A stretch of DNA of 64,000 bases from Filobasidium wieringae. Its lineage: Eukaryota; Basidiomycota; Tremellomycetes; Filobasidiales; Filobasidiaceae. The stretch's first letter is position 1, and each line of letters starts with the position of its first letter. The translations under genes and the position numbers were made by a program. The notes beneath the pieces are model-generated. The model did no database searches and was not told the origin of the DNA. It saw only the letters and a program-made list of their open reading frames with translations. Where the stretch lies: assembly GCA_001600055.1 (NCBI GenBank), contig BCIV01000013.1, positions 558,001-622,000 on the forward strand, in the 5' to 3' direction. Below, piece by piece: positions 45,415 to 56,523 of the stretch.

Positions 45415-47980
45415 TCAATAATCCCGATAGCTGTCTGGCAACTGACAGCGAATGATGGAGATTCCGGCATTCGACTGCGTTTTTTCTCCCTTCATGAACG
45501 AAGGGATCACAAATTTGAATTGACCGATCTTTTCTACGCCTGTACGGAGATCACAAAAACTCAATTGATATGAAAGAGACCTGAAATTATGCTTGAGCTC
45601 CCACTGACCTGCTCCATCCGTGAACTGCGGAGGGTTCTCGCCGCCGTAAGAATAGACTGTCACGACGGTAACCCTTTGGATGTCGTTCAAACCAAAGTCA
45701 CGGATATAGGTCTGATCTTCGTATTCTCCTTCCTTGACCACAGCGTCCTGGGGAGGAAACAGTGAGCTCAATGCAACAACTCATCGAACGCCTGAAGCAA
45801 GAATCGATCTTACCTTGCTGACGATCACGCTCAAGAGTCCTGTCAGGTTCTTGTCTCCGAAGACCTCGATTATACGCTTTGGGTATGAGGCCATCTCGGA
45901 TTCAGAAGCAGTGTGCATCGCACTAATCCCGATATGACTTTGGACTATGATATGATCGCTCGTTCATGTCAGCTGGAACCGACGTAACTTGCTCTCATCA
46001 GTCACATACCTGTCCTTTTCGAAACCCATGTAGTCGACCCAAACATACAAGCGCCGAGGGAAACAGCCTTCGAGCCACTGATAGAAGCCGGCGGTTACAC
46101 ATCAGGAGCTTTCTATATCTTCTTGAGAGTCACTCACGATGAAGATGACGTCTGCTCAGGTTGGACGACTTTGAGAAGTTTTCCGACACTCTCTTCAAGA
46201 CATCCTCGTAGATACGGACTATCTCCAAATCCTCCCGAGCAAAAGAGGTACTGTTAGACTGGGTTCTAGTACCGAAGCATGGTATGTACTGTCGGAGGTA
46301 TCGTTACCTGCGGGTTGTACAATTCCAGGTCCTGAATGATCTTCATGATCGAGCTGACGATTTTGGTGACGTGCGGCAAGAAAGCCGCCTCGACCGTTTC
46401 CCTAATCCAGCATAACGGTTAGACGCGGCTCGAAGTGGAGAATATCAATTCTCTGACCAAGGGATCTCCACTCCACCTTCATCGTAGTCATCATCGTCCG
46501 AGGAGATGTCCCAGAAGCCAGGAGTTTTCTGAGCAGCGGTGAAACCCAATTTCTTTGTACTAACAAATATGTCCATGGCGCGTTGAATGTGGCGATCGGT
46601 AATCTTAGTCAACGGGTAAGTAGCCGAAAGGTACTCTTTCAGTTCCTTTTCGAAGCTCTTATCAACGAAAGTCGATCCCGCAAACAAGCAGACCTTGGAA
46701 GCTTTTCCGACCTCCTCAAATTGCAGGGGATCGAGCTGGGTGATCTTGTAAGAGGTAAAATCCTGTGCGGTTCACGATGCAGGTAGTTGAAAATTCAGGT
46801 AGACGCGCGCAATCGGGCTCGCACTTACAACAGTACCTCCACCAGCATCCATCATGACAAAAACGTCGTCTTGCTGTGGTTCGAGATGCAGTTTATTTCA
46901 GTCCTCAATCGTGTTGACAAGTATACGTGAACAGGACCTACCTTGAGAACCAAATGCTTCGTCTGCTCGTACTACAGGTGCAGGTCGAACGTCAGGTGAG
47001 AAAGCCTTCAAGTGTGACCAGACAAACGTACACAATGCAAGGCACTTGCTTCCGATTCAGAGCAAAACTTCAGGCATTCAGCATTATCAGGACGGATGAG
47101 TCCGATGCGGCGAGCTTGTAACCTGAGTTCTGACATGGTGCCGGGATCTATTGCAGCGTATCATCATGACTCATACTCCGTTTGGAAATCAGATGCATTA
47201 GCGTACCTTGTTGCCAGGCCACAGGGATTGTGACAACGTAGATGACTTTTCCCCGCTTCTCTAACTCCCCGATCCATGTAATGCCCAGTTCCTCCTGAGC
47301 CGCTTGTTTGGCGGCGGAGCTCAATTTCTTCAAAAAGTCTCCCCAGACTTCAGCCCCGGTCTTGGCGGCAGGTAGACTCCTAGATCCCCCTTTCATATCT
47401 TCTTGGTTGGCCGTCAAGTTGAGCGGGTCGATGTGAACTAATGTGAGGGACGAGTCAGGCGACTGACAGTCATGAACGCAAACATTATCAACTAACGCTT
47501 AAACCATTCAACCTTCTGCCATTCTCTCTTCTTGATTTTAGTCTTCTCGTCCTTAGACAAATCGCTCAATTGAGATCCCCACTTCTCTTGGCAGTTTCCC
47601 CTAGGATAATACGGTAGTGTGGGCAAGATCAGCCACTAATTAAGACTCGAATCAGTTGAATTCAATGATGCTGACTGCTTATCGTAGAGTAGCACCGAGG
47701 GGATCTTGGCACGTCCCGGAGTCTGACCTGGGAGCTTCTCCAGGACGGTAGGAGCGCGGCTGATTTGCATTATGACGGGGATTTAACAGACTATCTTATT
47801 CAATTGAATCTCATTGACTTACTGCGCAGAGGTATCAGGTGCCACATAAGTGACAGCAGCACCAGCTGAAAAATACGCGTATCAACGACAGGACCCAGGT
47901 CAGAATTCCCGAGCAGTGAACATACATTGGGTAGTCCCAACATCGAGTCCGAATACAAGAAACTCAGTGTCGGAGTCCAT
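45415..47980 (-). CDS. Hsp70-superfamily ATPase, HSPA12-like
   Basis: Minus-strand multi-exon gene from ATG 47980 (first exon 47926-47980, 55 bases) to the stop at 45415. Actin/Hsp70 nucleotide-binding signatures are present: FGLDVGTTQSGAAVTYV (phosphate 1), DVFVMMDAGGGT (phosphate 2) and YLFCSGGFGDSPYLR (adenosine loop), with KAVSLGACMFGS after it. The C-terminal part is not a canonical Hsp70 substrate-binding domain. This fits the HSPA12-like families that are numerous in basidiomycetes, whose substrates are mostly unknown. A strongly acidic insert (DISSDDDDYDEGG) lies in the middle. About ten introns are present; not all limits are resolved. Confidence 0.85.
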
Positions 47981-49303
47981 TGCGTAGAAAGTAGAAGAAT
48001 CGCTGTTTGATTTCAAGTCTTCGTGCGCGTGAAACTAAGTTTGGGTGGCGATTGTTGAGTATCGGTTGATATTTAGGTCCTGTCTTTCAACAGTTTGAAT
48101 TCTGTGATTATATAGTAGCAAGAGGCAAGAGGATAACCGCAATGGGAAAGTAGTCGAGGCCAAGTTCTAAGAAGCACAGCAACAGAATCCTGGAGTAAAG
48201 AAGCGCGAAATAAGAAGCGTAGGATAAGAAGCACAAACCAAGAAGCACAGGACAAGAAGCGCGAGATCAGAAGCTTGGGATAAGAAGCCAACAAATGACT
48301 GGCTACAGCCACAAAGGAATCCTTTGATGAGAAACTCCGAGCTTCGTCCAGACTTTGTGTCTCGATGGGCATTGACACTCAAAGTAGTAAAAAAATGTGC
48401 GGCCCTTCCGCTGTGTGACATTGTAGGAAGCGCCAATTCCCACTGATCGCGTGATTCATGATACGGCAACAACTACTACTTGTACGATCTACGAGTACTT
48501 CGTCATACCGGTCATACCAACTCTTTCCGCTACCCCTTGACGATTCGAGACTCCATCGCTTCGGACCTGTCCTTCCCGTCACAGAATGGGATTGTTTAGT
48601 TACCTCGCTAAAGGTGAGCAGAGCCTTCAACAAAACGTAGTATCGTTGTTGAAAACGTAGACTTCAGTCGCTGGATCTCCTACTAGTACTCCCGAGAAGA
48701 AAATGAGAACTCAGCCGGGTCCAGCTACGGCGCAAAGTAAAATAGGACAGCCTTACCGATCGATATATAGGACGTCGTTAATTGAGAACCATTACAGATG
48801 AAACTACCAAGTCTTACACGAGCAGATCTCGCGCGAAGCAGGACAAGAGCAGACTTCCCAATGCCAAGACCCGCTTGAATGAACCTATAACAGCTATTAT
48901 CAAGGTAGTTGGTTAACGTGTCTGTGATGATGCAACCGGTCATTGTTGATCGTTTCAATCTGTCCAGTCCTCTCCGCCAGTGGGGGAGACTTCTTATGCC
49001 CAGAAAGCCGCGGTGGGCCTGTCTCAGCCGGTCCGTACTGCTTCCGTGGATCGTTTCGGCAGCTCGCGCTTATTGAACGCCCATCTAACTTGATGTTCGT
49101 GCAGAAAATTACGGAAACGACGCTCAATCGAACGACCTCCGCCGAGAAGGAGAAGATAGAGAGGGATCAGTGTCAGAAGGTGGGTAAGGATGCACAAGGC
49201 GTCAAGCAGAAAGCTCATACTTATGGCGCATACTTGGATTACATGACAGCCGATCGGGGCCCTACCTCCCTCGCGTTACGATCAGAGTGCAGTCACCATA
49301 ACC
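47981..49303. other. Intergenic with a degenerate repeat tract
   Basis: About 1.3 kb between the Hsp70-like gene and the next coiled-coil gene. It contains the AAGAAGC repeat listed separately. An open frame at 48943-49488 overlaps the next gene in another frame and could include an upstream exon of it, but I could not support a join. Confidence 0.4.
48168..48290. repeat. Degenerate tandem repeat containing AAGAAGC
   Basis: The hexamer-plus core AAGAAGC (once AGAAGC with a changed flank) recurs about nine times within 123 bases at spacings of roughly 12-18. It is usually followed by a dinucleotide such as AC or GC and then a variable purine-rich spacer. Spacing and spacers are irregular, so this is an eroded minisatellite, not a CRISPR array. 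Confidence 0.7.
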
Positions 49304-50430
49304 ATGGTCCAAAAGAGTCAATCAGAGTTAGACAGATACAAGAAAATGTACAACCAAACGCTCGATCAACTCAACCTTGCACAGCAGAAGATCGAGGAGC
49401 TCGAAAGCGAAGCGGACATCGCGAAAAAGCGTTTGGAAAAAGCGAGGGATATGTGCCAGAATCTGACTCAAATTGCGACTCGACTTGATTTGACTGAAAA
49501 GGCTTTGAACGAGGCAACCTCCTATACAACCCTGCTTGTGTCTCAGTTGAGAGAATCACAAACAGAGACCATGAAGTTAAGGTCAGAGCGTAGTGCGCAA
49601 GTTAGCGGACTACCGGCTTCTACTCGGACGGAAGAGGACTACTTGAAGGAGATGCTTGCTCTTAATCAGAAGCTTACGGACATCGCGCATCAGATGCAAA
49701 GTTCTGCTGTAGCTAAGCAGCATTTCGGGGACAAGCGAAAGATTAGATCCTTCCGGTTGCAGGCGTACGTGGCGAAGGATATCTGGATCTACGTCTTCGA
49801 TTCGTTCTTTCCTGCACTGGATTCTTCCGTGGCACCACTATTTGAACAGCTAAAGGGCGAGACGTATAGTGACAGTAAGTTGCGTTAGCTTTAGTTAAGC
49901 AGGCGAATTGATAAGGCTGATGTCGTGATCATGTGTATCAGAAACTGCACTCATCTGGAAATCGCAAACTTACTCACGTTTGTTGATACGTTATCCAATG
50001 CTGAGCATACAGGCTGGTCTCATCGATTACTTCTGTTATAACGCTCGTGTAGAGTTTGACCTGAACAGTCCGCTTGTAAGCAAAGAAAACCCATCATATT
50101 CGAAGAAGCTGCACGATACTGAAGTGATTGTCAAAGCATTTGGAAACTTTGTTCAAGGATATGGCCACACAAGTAGTCGAACTGCAAACAGGTTGGACGT
50201 TGGAGGGGAAGAATGTCCGCGTCCTCTACTTCCCTGCTGGCACTCCTTTCGATCCAATCGCGATGATGGATGCATCCGGATCCCAACCGAATGATGGCAA
50301 GGATCAAGCTGTAAACGTTACAGAGCCAGAGAGCGTTCCGTCCTCGCGCATCGTCGATACTACCGTGGCTTTCGGCTTTGCTGGTACCGCCGGAGTTCTA
50401 CAGAAGTGCTCCGTACTATTGCAATGTTAA
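49304..50430 (+). CDS. Coiled-coil protein of unknown function, 332 aa
   Basis: Three exons, 49304-49874, 49942-50075 and 50137-50430, total 333 codons with stop. The ATG at 49304 has a good context (ACCATGG). Residues 1-95 are a continuous coiled coil (YKKMYNQTLDQLNLAQQK, then EELESEADIAKKRLEKA). The C-terminal 200 residues look globular with mixed alpha/beta character. I do not recognise a family. The exon 2 to 3 join uses an AAAG acceptor; without it the frame drifts into low-complexity sequence. A further upstream exon is possible. Confidence 0.6.
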
Positions 50431-51047
50431 AGCATCAATACAAGTTATCTAGTGCTGCTCTTATGTTAGGCTTGTCTCGAAATTATGCTGTACCTATGTG
50501 TCATGGAGATTCATTTATATCAACCTTTTCAACAGTGTAAAGACCATGTATCGGAAGATGGGTGATCAATTCACATCTCAAGAGGAGCGGTCTGGTGCCT
50601 CCAATAGCCTGGTATACAGTTCGATAGTACATCCCTCATACGCATGCGCAGGGTGCGGTAACTCACTCCAATCGCGACCACACCGTCCGGGCTTCGTCAA
50701 ATTTATTTTGTTTGCGGCTGTTGCCCATATGGCTTCAACCAGCTGCTTCCAACTTTTCGCTTCTTGAGGCGATCTATTCAGTGGAAGGTATAGCTCTTGC
50801 CAACGCGAACGATGGATGACCTCATTTATAAGGGTCGTAAGCTTCAGAAGATAAGATAGTCAGACTCTTTAGGATCATTGAAAGCAGACAGTCAATTTGA
50901 ATGCATTTCGCTCAGACCAGAATCACACGGAATTCGTTAGCCGGATCAGTAACGGTTGGATTCGGTACAGCAGCGCGAGGAACCTATCCTGTAACGCTCT
51001 CAGGTACAGTCCAGAAATCTCTTGTTGATGTCACTGCATAAAATTCC
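50431..51047. other. Intergenic, convergent 3' ends
   Basis: No supported gene. An open frame at 50498-50767 has no domain-like content. Confidence 0.45.
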
Positions 51048-52116
51048 CTACTTCTTCGCGGCAGCCGCTTTCTTCTTCTTCTCAGTCTCCTCCTTCTCCT
51101 TCTTATCCGCCTCCTCTGCAGCGTCACCAAACGTATACTTGGGAACGTAACGCAACATCGGCCAATTTTTCCACGTATCTTTCTGTTCTGCTTTTACCAC
51201 TTTTTCCGTCTTATACTTGCTTTTCCCGAAGAAGGCTTCCCAAGTCGTTCCTTGACCGCCGTTCTGGCGATATTTATAGTATCTGTACCATAAGAACAAA
51301 GCCACCTGTCTCGCGCGTGTAAGACTCCATGCCTACGATTTCCGCGAAACTGCTTACAATTACTACCAGCACTGCGAATACTATCCCTATGGCAGTAACG
51401 GTAGGCACATCGTTACTTGTTGTGTCCTTCTGCCCTACGCTGAACGGATCCGACTGCCCAAAAACCCCTCCTGAAACAGCTGTACGCGCTGGCCCGTATC
51501 CATAACCGCCTCCATTGGGTAAAGCGGTTTCTGTTTGCGTCACTATAGGTACGCCACTGAGAATGACTGAAGCTCCTGTAACAGCACCTGCGAGTGTGCC
51601 TGTAGCAACAGGCGCTGGTGAAGGGTTCTGCCCGTCAACAGCTTCATCGCCAGGAGATGTGCTCGCATAATCGAAAGCAAGGAGACCGCCACCTGCGGAA
51701 TTACTGAGAACCACTGTATGAGGCACGTTTGCCGCCAGACCGGTCTTACTGTAGATAAGCGCTTGAGTGGAAATTGTTGCAGCCTGACCTGACGTCGTTT
51801 CACCAGCCCCGTCAATCGTCACAGTGAAGGAGCCGAAAGCAGGCCCTTTCACTCCAAAAATGTAGATTGAAGAGCCATAGAATTGGAACGCGGCCGAACC
51901 TTGAGCTGCAGAAGTCTGGTGCACTGTGTTACTCTTCGGACAGGTGCCTGTCGTTTGACAATCTGCTTGGACTTGAGCAGAAGGGAAGGAGGAGTATTGT
52001 ATCTGAGAGGAACCGTCGTCTAGAATGTACGGGCCGGTTGAACTGTTTATTTGAGGAGATATGTAGAACGGTAACTCGTTAGCTTGTGAAGCTCCGGCAT
52101 ACATTGAACCGCACAA
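51048..52116 (-). CDS. Single-pass membrane protein with extracellular Ser/Gly-rich domain
   Basis: The last exon is 51048-51305; a 52-base intron (51306-51357) separates it from the long exon, whose open frame reaches at least 52116. The ectodomain of about 200 residues is Ser/Thr/Gly-rich and beta-like (FQFYGSSIYIFGVKGPAFG, VTIDGAG), resembling the carbohydrate-binding-like ectodomains found in many basidiomycete single-pass proteins. One membrane helix (VTAIGIVFAVLVVIVALFLW) spans the splice junction. The cytosolic tail is Lys/Glu-rich, ending in AAAAKK. The true start and signal peptide are probably in an upstream exon between 52120 and 52950 that I could not fix. Confidence 0.65.
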
Positions 52117-53004
52117 GTTTACCTTTGCGTTTGCCGCTTTACGATAGGGGATATGGAAAAGGGTGGCATGTTAGCTGAAACGATGAAAGAAGGAATAGGT
52201 TTGAGTCATGGGTCAGGTTTCCAGATACAACCAGTCATCGTCGAGATGTCTTCACGATTCACAATAAGGGAAGAATTCTGCAAAGATGAAGCGCGCCGAA
52301 CAACCCCTTCCCAAGTCAGGAGAGTATGTCAAAGGAAGTAGCAGCGTTCGCCAAAGAAGTAATCCCCATGTACATTCGTGAGTAGCATACCATATGTATA
52401 TGTGCACATAATAAGGGGACCATTCACGACGCAAGGTCTCGGTCTGACTCCCTCGGCCTGGCTACAAAGTATCAGCATAGTCGATCTGAAACATCTGAAC
52501 GTTCCGCGAGAAGTGACCTGTTACCTTCACGTTTACCAAGAAGAAGCGCGACACGCGTGGGAAACCTTTTCAGCGACCAAAAAACGCGCTTGCTAGTCCT
52601 CACTGCTCGTCGGAGCGAGATCGACTTGAGCCTTGAGTTGACGATTTGTTGGTAAAACGGTATCAAGAAGAAGGCTTCCTAGGCAGCTCAATACGGTCGA
52701 CATCAGCAAGTGAGTAGACATTACAGAAACAACAAACGGGAAAGGAAGTGTGAAGGATGCTTTTGGTTGGATTATGGTTGGCATCGGCACGGCAAATTTT
52801 AGGCGAAGCAAATGTGTTGAAGGGAATACGGTGAACGAATAGGGAGGAGACGACATCAGACTAGGGACAATCTCGGTTTCAAGATTCAACAGTTTCCATA
52901 GCCGCCACTCTGCCAACTCAGCCATTAGCATCTAGAGCACTTCCTCCCGCAAGTTGAGTTGTAGAACGGTCAACTAATATCTCAACTTTCGTCTGTCGAC
53001 AGAA
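52117..53004. other. Upstream region of the membrane-protein gene and RPL32 promoter
   Basis: Minus-strand open sequence at 52610-52800 contains a hydrophobic stretch (FTLPFPFVVSV) that could be a signal sequence exon for the membrane protein, but no splice path was convincing. The last 100 bases before 53005 should hold the RPL32 leader. Confidence 0.35.
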
Positions 53005-53640
53005 ATGGCCTCCTCCATCACCATCGTCAAGAAGCGTACCAAGGTCTTCAAGAGGCATCAGTCCGACCGATACCACGGTGTCAAGGAGTCATGGAGAAAG
53101 CCAAAGGGTTCGTTCATACCTTGCAGATCACAACAAATTCAATAAGCTGAACAGGATGTATCCGGGTGATTAGGTATTGATAACCGAGTCCGACGAAGGT
53201 TCAAGGGTCAGACCCCTATGCCCAAGATCGGATACGGTTCCAACAAGAAGACCAAGCACATGATGCCCAACGGTTTGAAGTCGGTCGTTGTCTCCAACAT
53301 CAAGGACGTGAGTATCGAGGTTATAGCTATCAGATGGGGGTCGATCGTGGATAGGAAGAGATTTTTCTGCGATCGACCGACCCGGAACATGAGGAAAGAA
53401 GGAATGCTAAACTTCCTTTCATTCATCAGTTGGACCTTTTGTTGATGCACACCAGCAAGTACGCCGCTACCATTGCCCACAACGTCTCTTCCAAGAAGAG
53501 GATCGAGATCTTGGCCCGTGCCAAGGTTTTGAACGTCAAGTGGGTTTCGCTCAGGCAATGCAAATAAGGATCAGAAACTGATGATTTTTCGTTGCAGGGT
53601 CACCAACGCCGCTGCCCGTCTCCGTACCGAGGAGGCTTAA
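53005..53640 (+). CDS. RPL32: 60S ribosomal protein eL32
   Basis: Exons 53005-53107, 53174-53307, 53430-53539 and 53598-53640 total 130 codons with stop, the normal length for eL32. Family blocks: [49 protein letters not shown] and [11 protein letters not shown]. The first intron has a GTTCGT donor, seen also in NMT1 intron 3. Codon choice is strongly C-ending, as expected for a highly expressed gene. Confidence 0.97.
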
Positions 53641-54333
53641 GCGTTTTCTACATTACGACTGGGAAGAATCTAATGCGGATGAAAGTTGTTGGAAGCGTAG
53701 TAGTAGCTACCAGGGATGCAGCGTTTGGAGAGAGACAAACAGATCTCTTCAGCGCGAAACGAGTCGAATCGGAAGAAGCATATGGACGGATTGTAAACCT
53801 CTTTTTATCCTGTCAGCGACCTCGTGTTCGACTAGGCAGGACGGATGTATGCTTTGGATGAGGAGATGCCATTTTCTTTGCCCAAGATATCCGACTGTTT
53901 CAGTGATGCTTGTTGTGATCAGACCGATTAGAACGAGGTTTGCGGTGCTAAAATGGGGTTTGCGCATGCTATTTTCTGCCACCGCTGGTAAGTCTTCAGG
54001 TGAATACCACAAGGCACCTCGCAGTTTTGGCTCTCGTGAAGGCTGTAGAATGTAGAATGTACGCATGGTGTTGTCATGTGCTATGCAGAATCGTTGACTT
54101 TGATGGCTGTACCACTTCTTCCCCGTCGGCAATTTCTGGATCCGCTTTTAGTTCCGGCTCCGTGATACTGATTAGCTTGAGTGGCTCGGCTCGACTTGCA
54201 ACTTGAGGACCTGTCCGGCCTGTCTATGATCTGGTGACATTTTCGTAACACCAGGTCAATCATACACGCACAAAACCCTCACAATTAGGAGTCTGGAATT
54301 CCAGATACCCAGTGTACTCCGCTATATGCAACC
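53641..54333. other. Intergenic
   Basis: Between RPL32 and the transporter gene. Open frames on both strands are short and without recognisable content. Confidence 0.5.
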
Positions 54334-56206
54334 ATGTCGGACCGTACGTCGAGGGAATCCATCCCACTCGAACCTCTGAAATCGAGTGGAAGTGGGAGTA
54401 GTCAACCAGGTTCTCCTAATCACGACGACGAATTTGACGATGGCATCCTCAATCAACCTTTAATGAGTGCAAAGTTTAGAGATCTGGAGGCGGCGAAGGA
54501 GATACGAGACGATGAAGAGCTCGACCTGGAGGAAAGTTCGGGTCAGCCTAGAAAGATTTCTCCTTGGATAATGAGTGAGTGGAATGTGAACGTCATAGTA
54601 TTACAAAAAAGAACTTCAGACAGCTAAATCTTCCCTGACCTGGTATTTGGACAGTACCCTTATGGGTGAGTTCATGTTTGGCGTGAATCGGCTAATTATT
54701 TAACATGCTCACGTATCCAATTCCTCGTTAGATTACGCTGAGCAGCTCTGTGATCATCCTGAACAAACATATCTTTACGAAAATGCATTTCCCATACGTG
54801 AGTCTTCATTCTCCTGGTCAGACAGTACATCTAGACCTTATCGCTAATTCATTGAACCTCCACCAGCCTGTTTTCTTGACCGCATTCCACATGGCTGTAG
54901 CAGTGAGTCTCGTCCGCGAAACTAGCATTCCACAAACTCGGTTATTAATCCTAGTATCGTGCTCTCTTCAAAGACTATCGGTACTCAAATATTACGACGA
55001 ACGACTTCCCTTTTGGATCAAACGAATCAGCAACCCATGGATGTTAGTCGCTACTTTCTACAAGTGTGAAAGCCCCTAAATCTAATCACTTGGCATCCGA
55101 TAGTTTCAAACTTATACCCGTTCTATTTTACCCCTCGGAGTCCTCTTCTCCGCATCCCTTGTCCTGAGCAATACAGCTTATGTCTACCTCAGTGTATCTT
55201 TCGTTCAGATGTTAAAAGTACGTATCAATCTTCTCACCCTTGCCTGTTCTGTTCCCACGCCAAGCAAACTCAGCCTGATCTCTTTGCTGAAAAACAAACA
55301 ACAGGCGTTCATTCCCGTTCTCGTCCACTTGATGAGCTGGAGCATCGGGTTGGCACATATGGATACAACGATAGGAGTAATTTTATCCTTGATCTCCGTT
55401 GGGTGCGTTATCGCTGCTCTGGGCGAGTTGACATTTTCGACTTTTGGGGTCATATGCCAAGGATTGGCCGTCGTGGTGAGTCTTCTTCTGGCTATTTCTT
55501 TTGGTTGGGGAAAAGAAGCTGACCAAGGGAATGCGTGTAGGTCGAATCGGCTAGATTGGTCGCGGTACAGGTCTTGATCGGGAAACAAAAGTTATCCCCC
55601 CTGGTTCTCGTTTACCTTTACGCTCCCGTGAGTTTCTCCCTTTGGTGTTGTAGCATCGTAACGAACTTGGGCCAATCTTGCTTTTAGTTATGTTTCTTGT
55701 TCATCTCGATCTTGCAACCGATGATCGAAGGTCCTCAAGCATATGCGGATCTTCATAATGTCGGGATACCTATAATGATGTTGAGCGGAGGTCTGGCTTT
55801 CGCTTTGAACGTCGCAGGGGTGTATCTAATTCATTCGGCTGGAAGCTTGGTTCTTACCCTATCGGGGGTATTGAAGGTGAGTTTGAGATGGATGCCAGGT
55901 TGAAGAGGATGAGATTGATTGATTGGTTTGATATGTCAGGATATCATCCTGATCGTGCTGGCCGTTATGCTCGGATCGGTGATGACATTGACTCAAGCGA
56001 TCGGTATGTTTTCATTTGGGCCGGGGGTTTGGTTATGGCTTATTCCTCGCGCCTCGTCTGCTACAGGGTATGGAATTGCGTTGGTTGGATTGGTATGGTT
56101 CAAACGAAGAGGGTGCAGCCCTCCCGACAAAACATCCACGGCGATGGGGGAAGGGGCATCGACGAGCTCATCATTGTTTACGAGACTGCTTGCTTCACTG
56201 AGATGA
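54334..56206 (+). CDS. TPT/nucleotide-sugar transporter family membrane protein (SLC35-like)
   Basis: ATG 54334 (context ACCATGT) to the stop at 56206, with several introns. The N-terminal 80 residues are acidic and Ser-rich and cytosolic. Then come the drug/metabolite-transporter repeats: ITLSSSVIILNKHIFTKMHF with the N-K pair typical of the family, PVFLTAFHMAV, SARLVAVQVLIGKQKLSPL, and near the end GGLAFALNVAGVYLIHSAG, LTLSGVLKDIILIVLAVML and GYGIALVGLVWFKRR. This C-terminal half matches triose-phosphate/nucleotide-sugar translocators of Golgi or ER. The second intron's donor is ambiguous (about 54667-54700). The retrotransposon starts 79 bases past the stop, probably within or just after the 3' untranslated region. 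Confidence 0.8.
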
Positions 56207-56281
56207 AAATCGCATATACCCGCTTGACGTGTGAAGCGATTGAGAAGGTCACCCAAAGTCTTGGCTCAGCCTTACTGAGAG

Positions 56282-56285
56282 CACT
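56282..56285. repeat. Left copy of probable 4-bp target-site duplication (CACT)
   Basis: CACT directly before the 5' LTR is repeated at 62159-62162 directly after the 3' LTR. Four bases is short enough that chance cannot be excluded. Confidence 0.65.
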
Positions 56286-56394
56286 TGTCACGTGACTCGT
56301 TTGACGACCTATAAACATTCGAGAAAGACTCGTTTTCATCATGTATCTAATTAGAGAGAAATCAGCATATTCTTATCCTACTTGACGCCTGACA
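56286..56394 (+). repeat. 5' long terminal repeat, 109 bp
   Basis: Starts TGTCACGTGAC and ends GCCTGACA. It differs from the 3' copy only by T versus A in the GAGAAA[T/A]CAGC segment. It is very short for a Ty3/gypsy LTR, so promoter, start site and polyadenylation signals must be tightly packed. Confidence 0.97.
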
Positions 56395-56397
56395 ACT

Positions 56398-56405
56398 TGG
56401 TAGCG
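56398..56405 (+). other. Primer-binding site, initiator tRNA-Met type
   Basis: TGGTAGCG lies three bases after the 5' LTR. The same octamer begins the primer-binding sites of Ty1 and Ty3, which pair with the 3' end of initiator tRNA-Met. Pairing beyond eight bases was not checked. Confidence 0.75.
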
Positions 56406-56523
56406 TTCACTCAAGGCAGTAGGTTTGAAGTACAAGCTCCAAACCGCATACGGGGGTCATTAAAACACCACATCTCGATTTAGAGCGCAGGAGATTATCC
56501 AAACAACAAAACAATAGCCGTAT

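Noticed and set aside
48168..48290. CRISPR-like array
   Set aside because: Repeat units are short, degenerate and irregularly spaced, and the host is a eukaryote.
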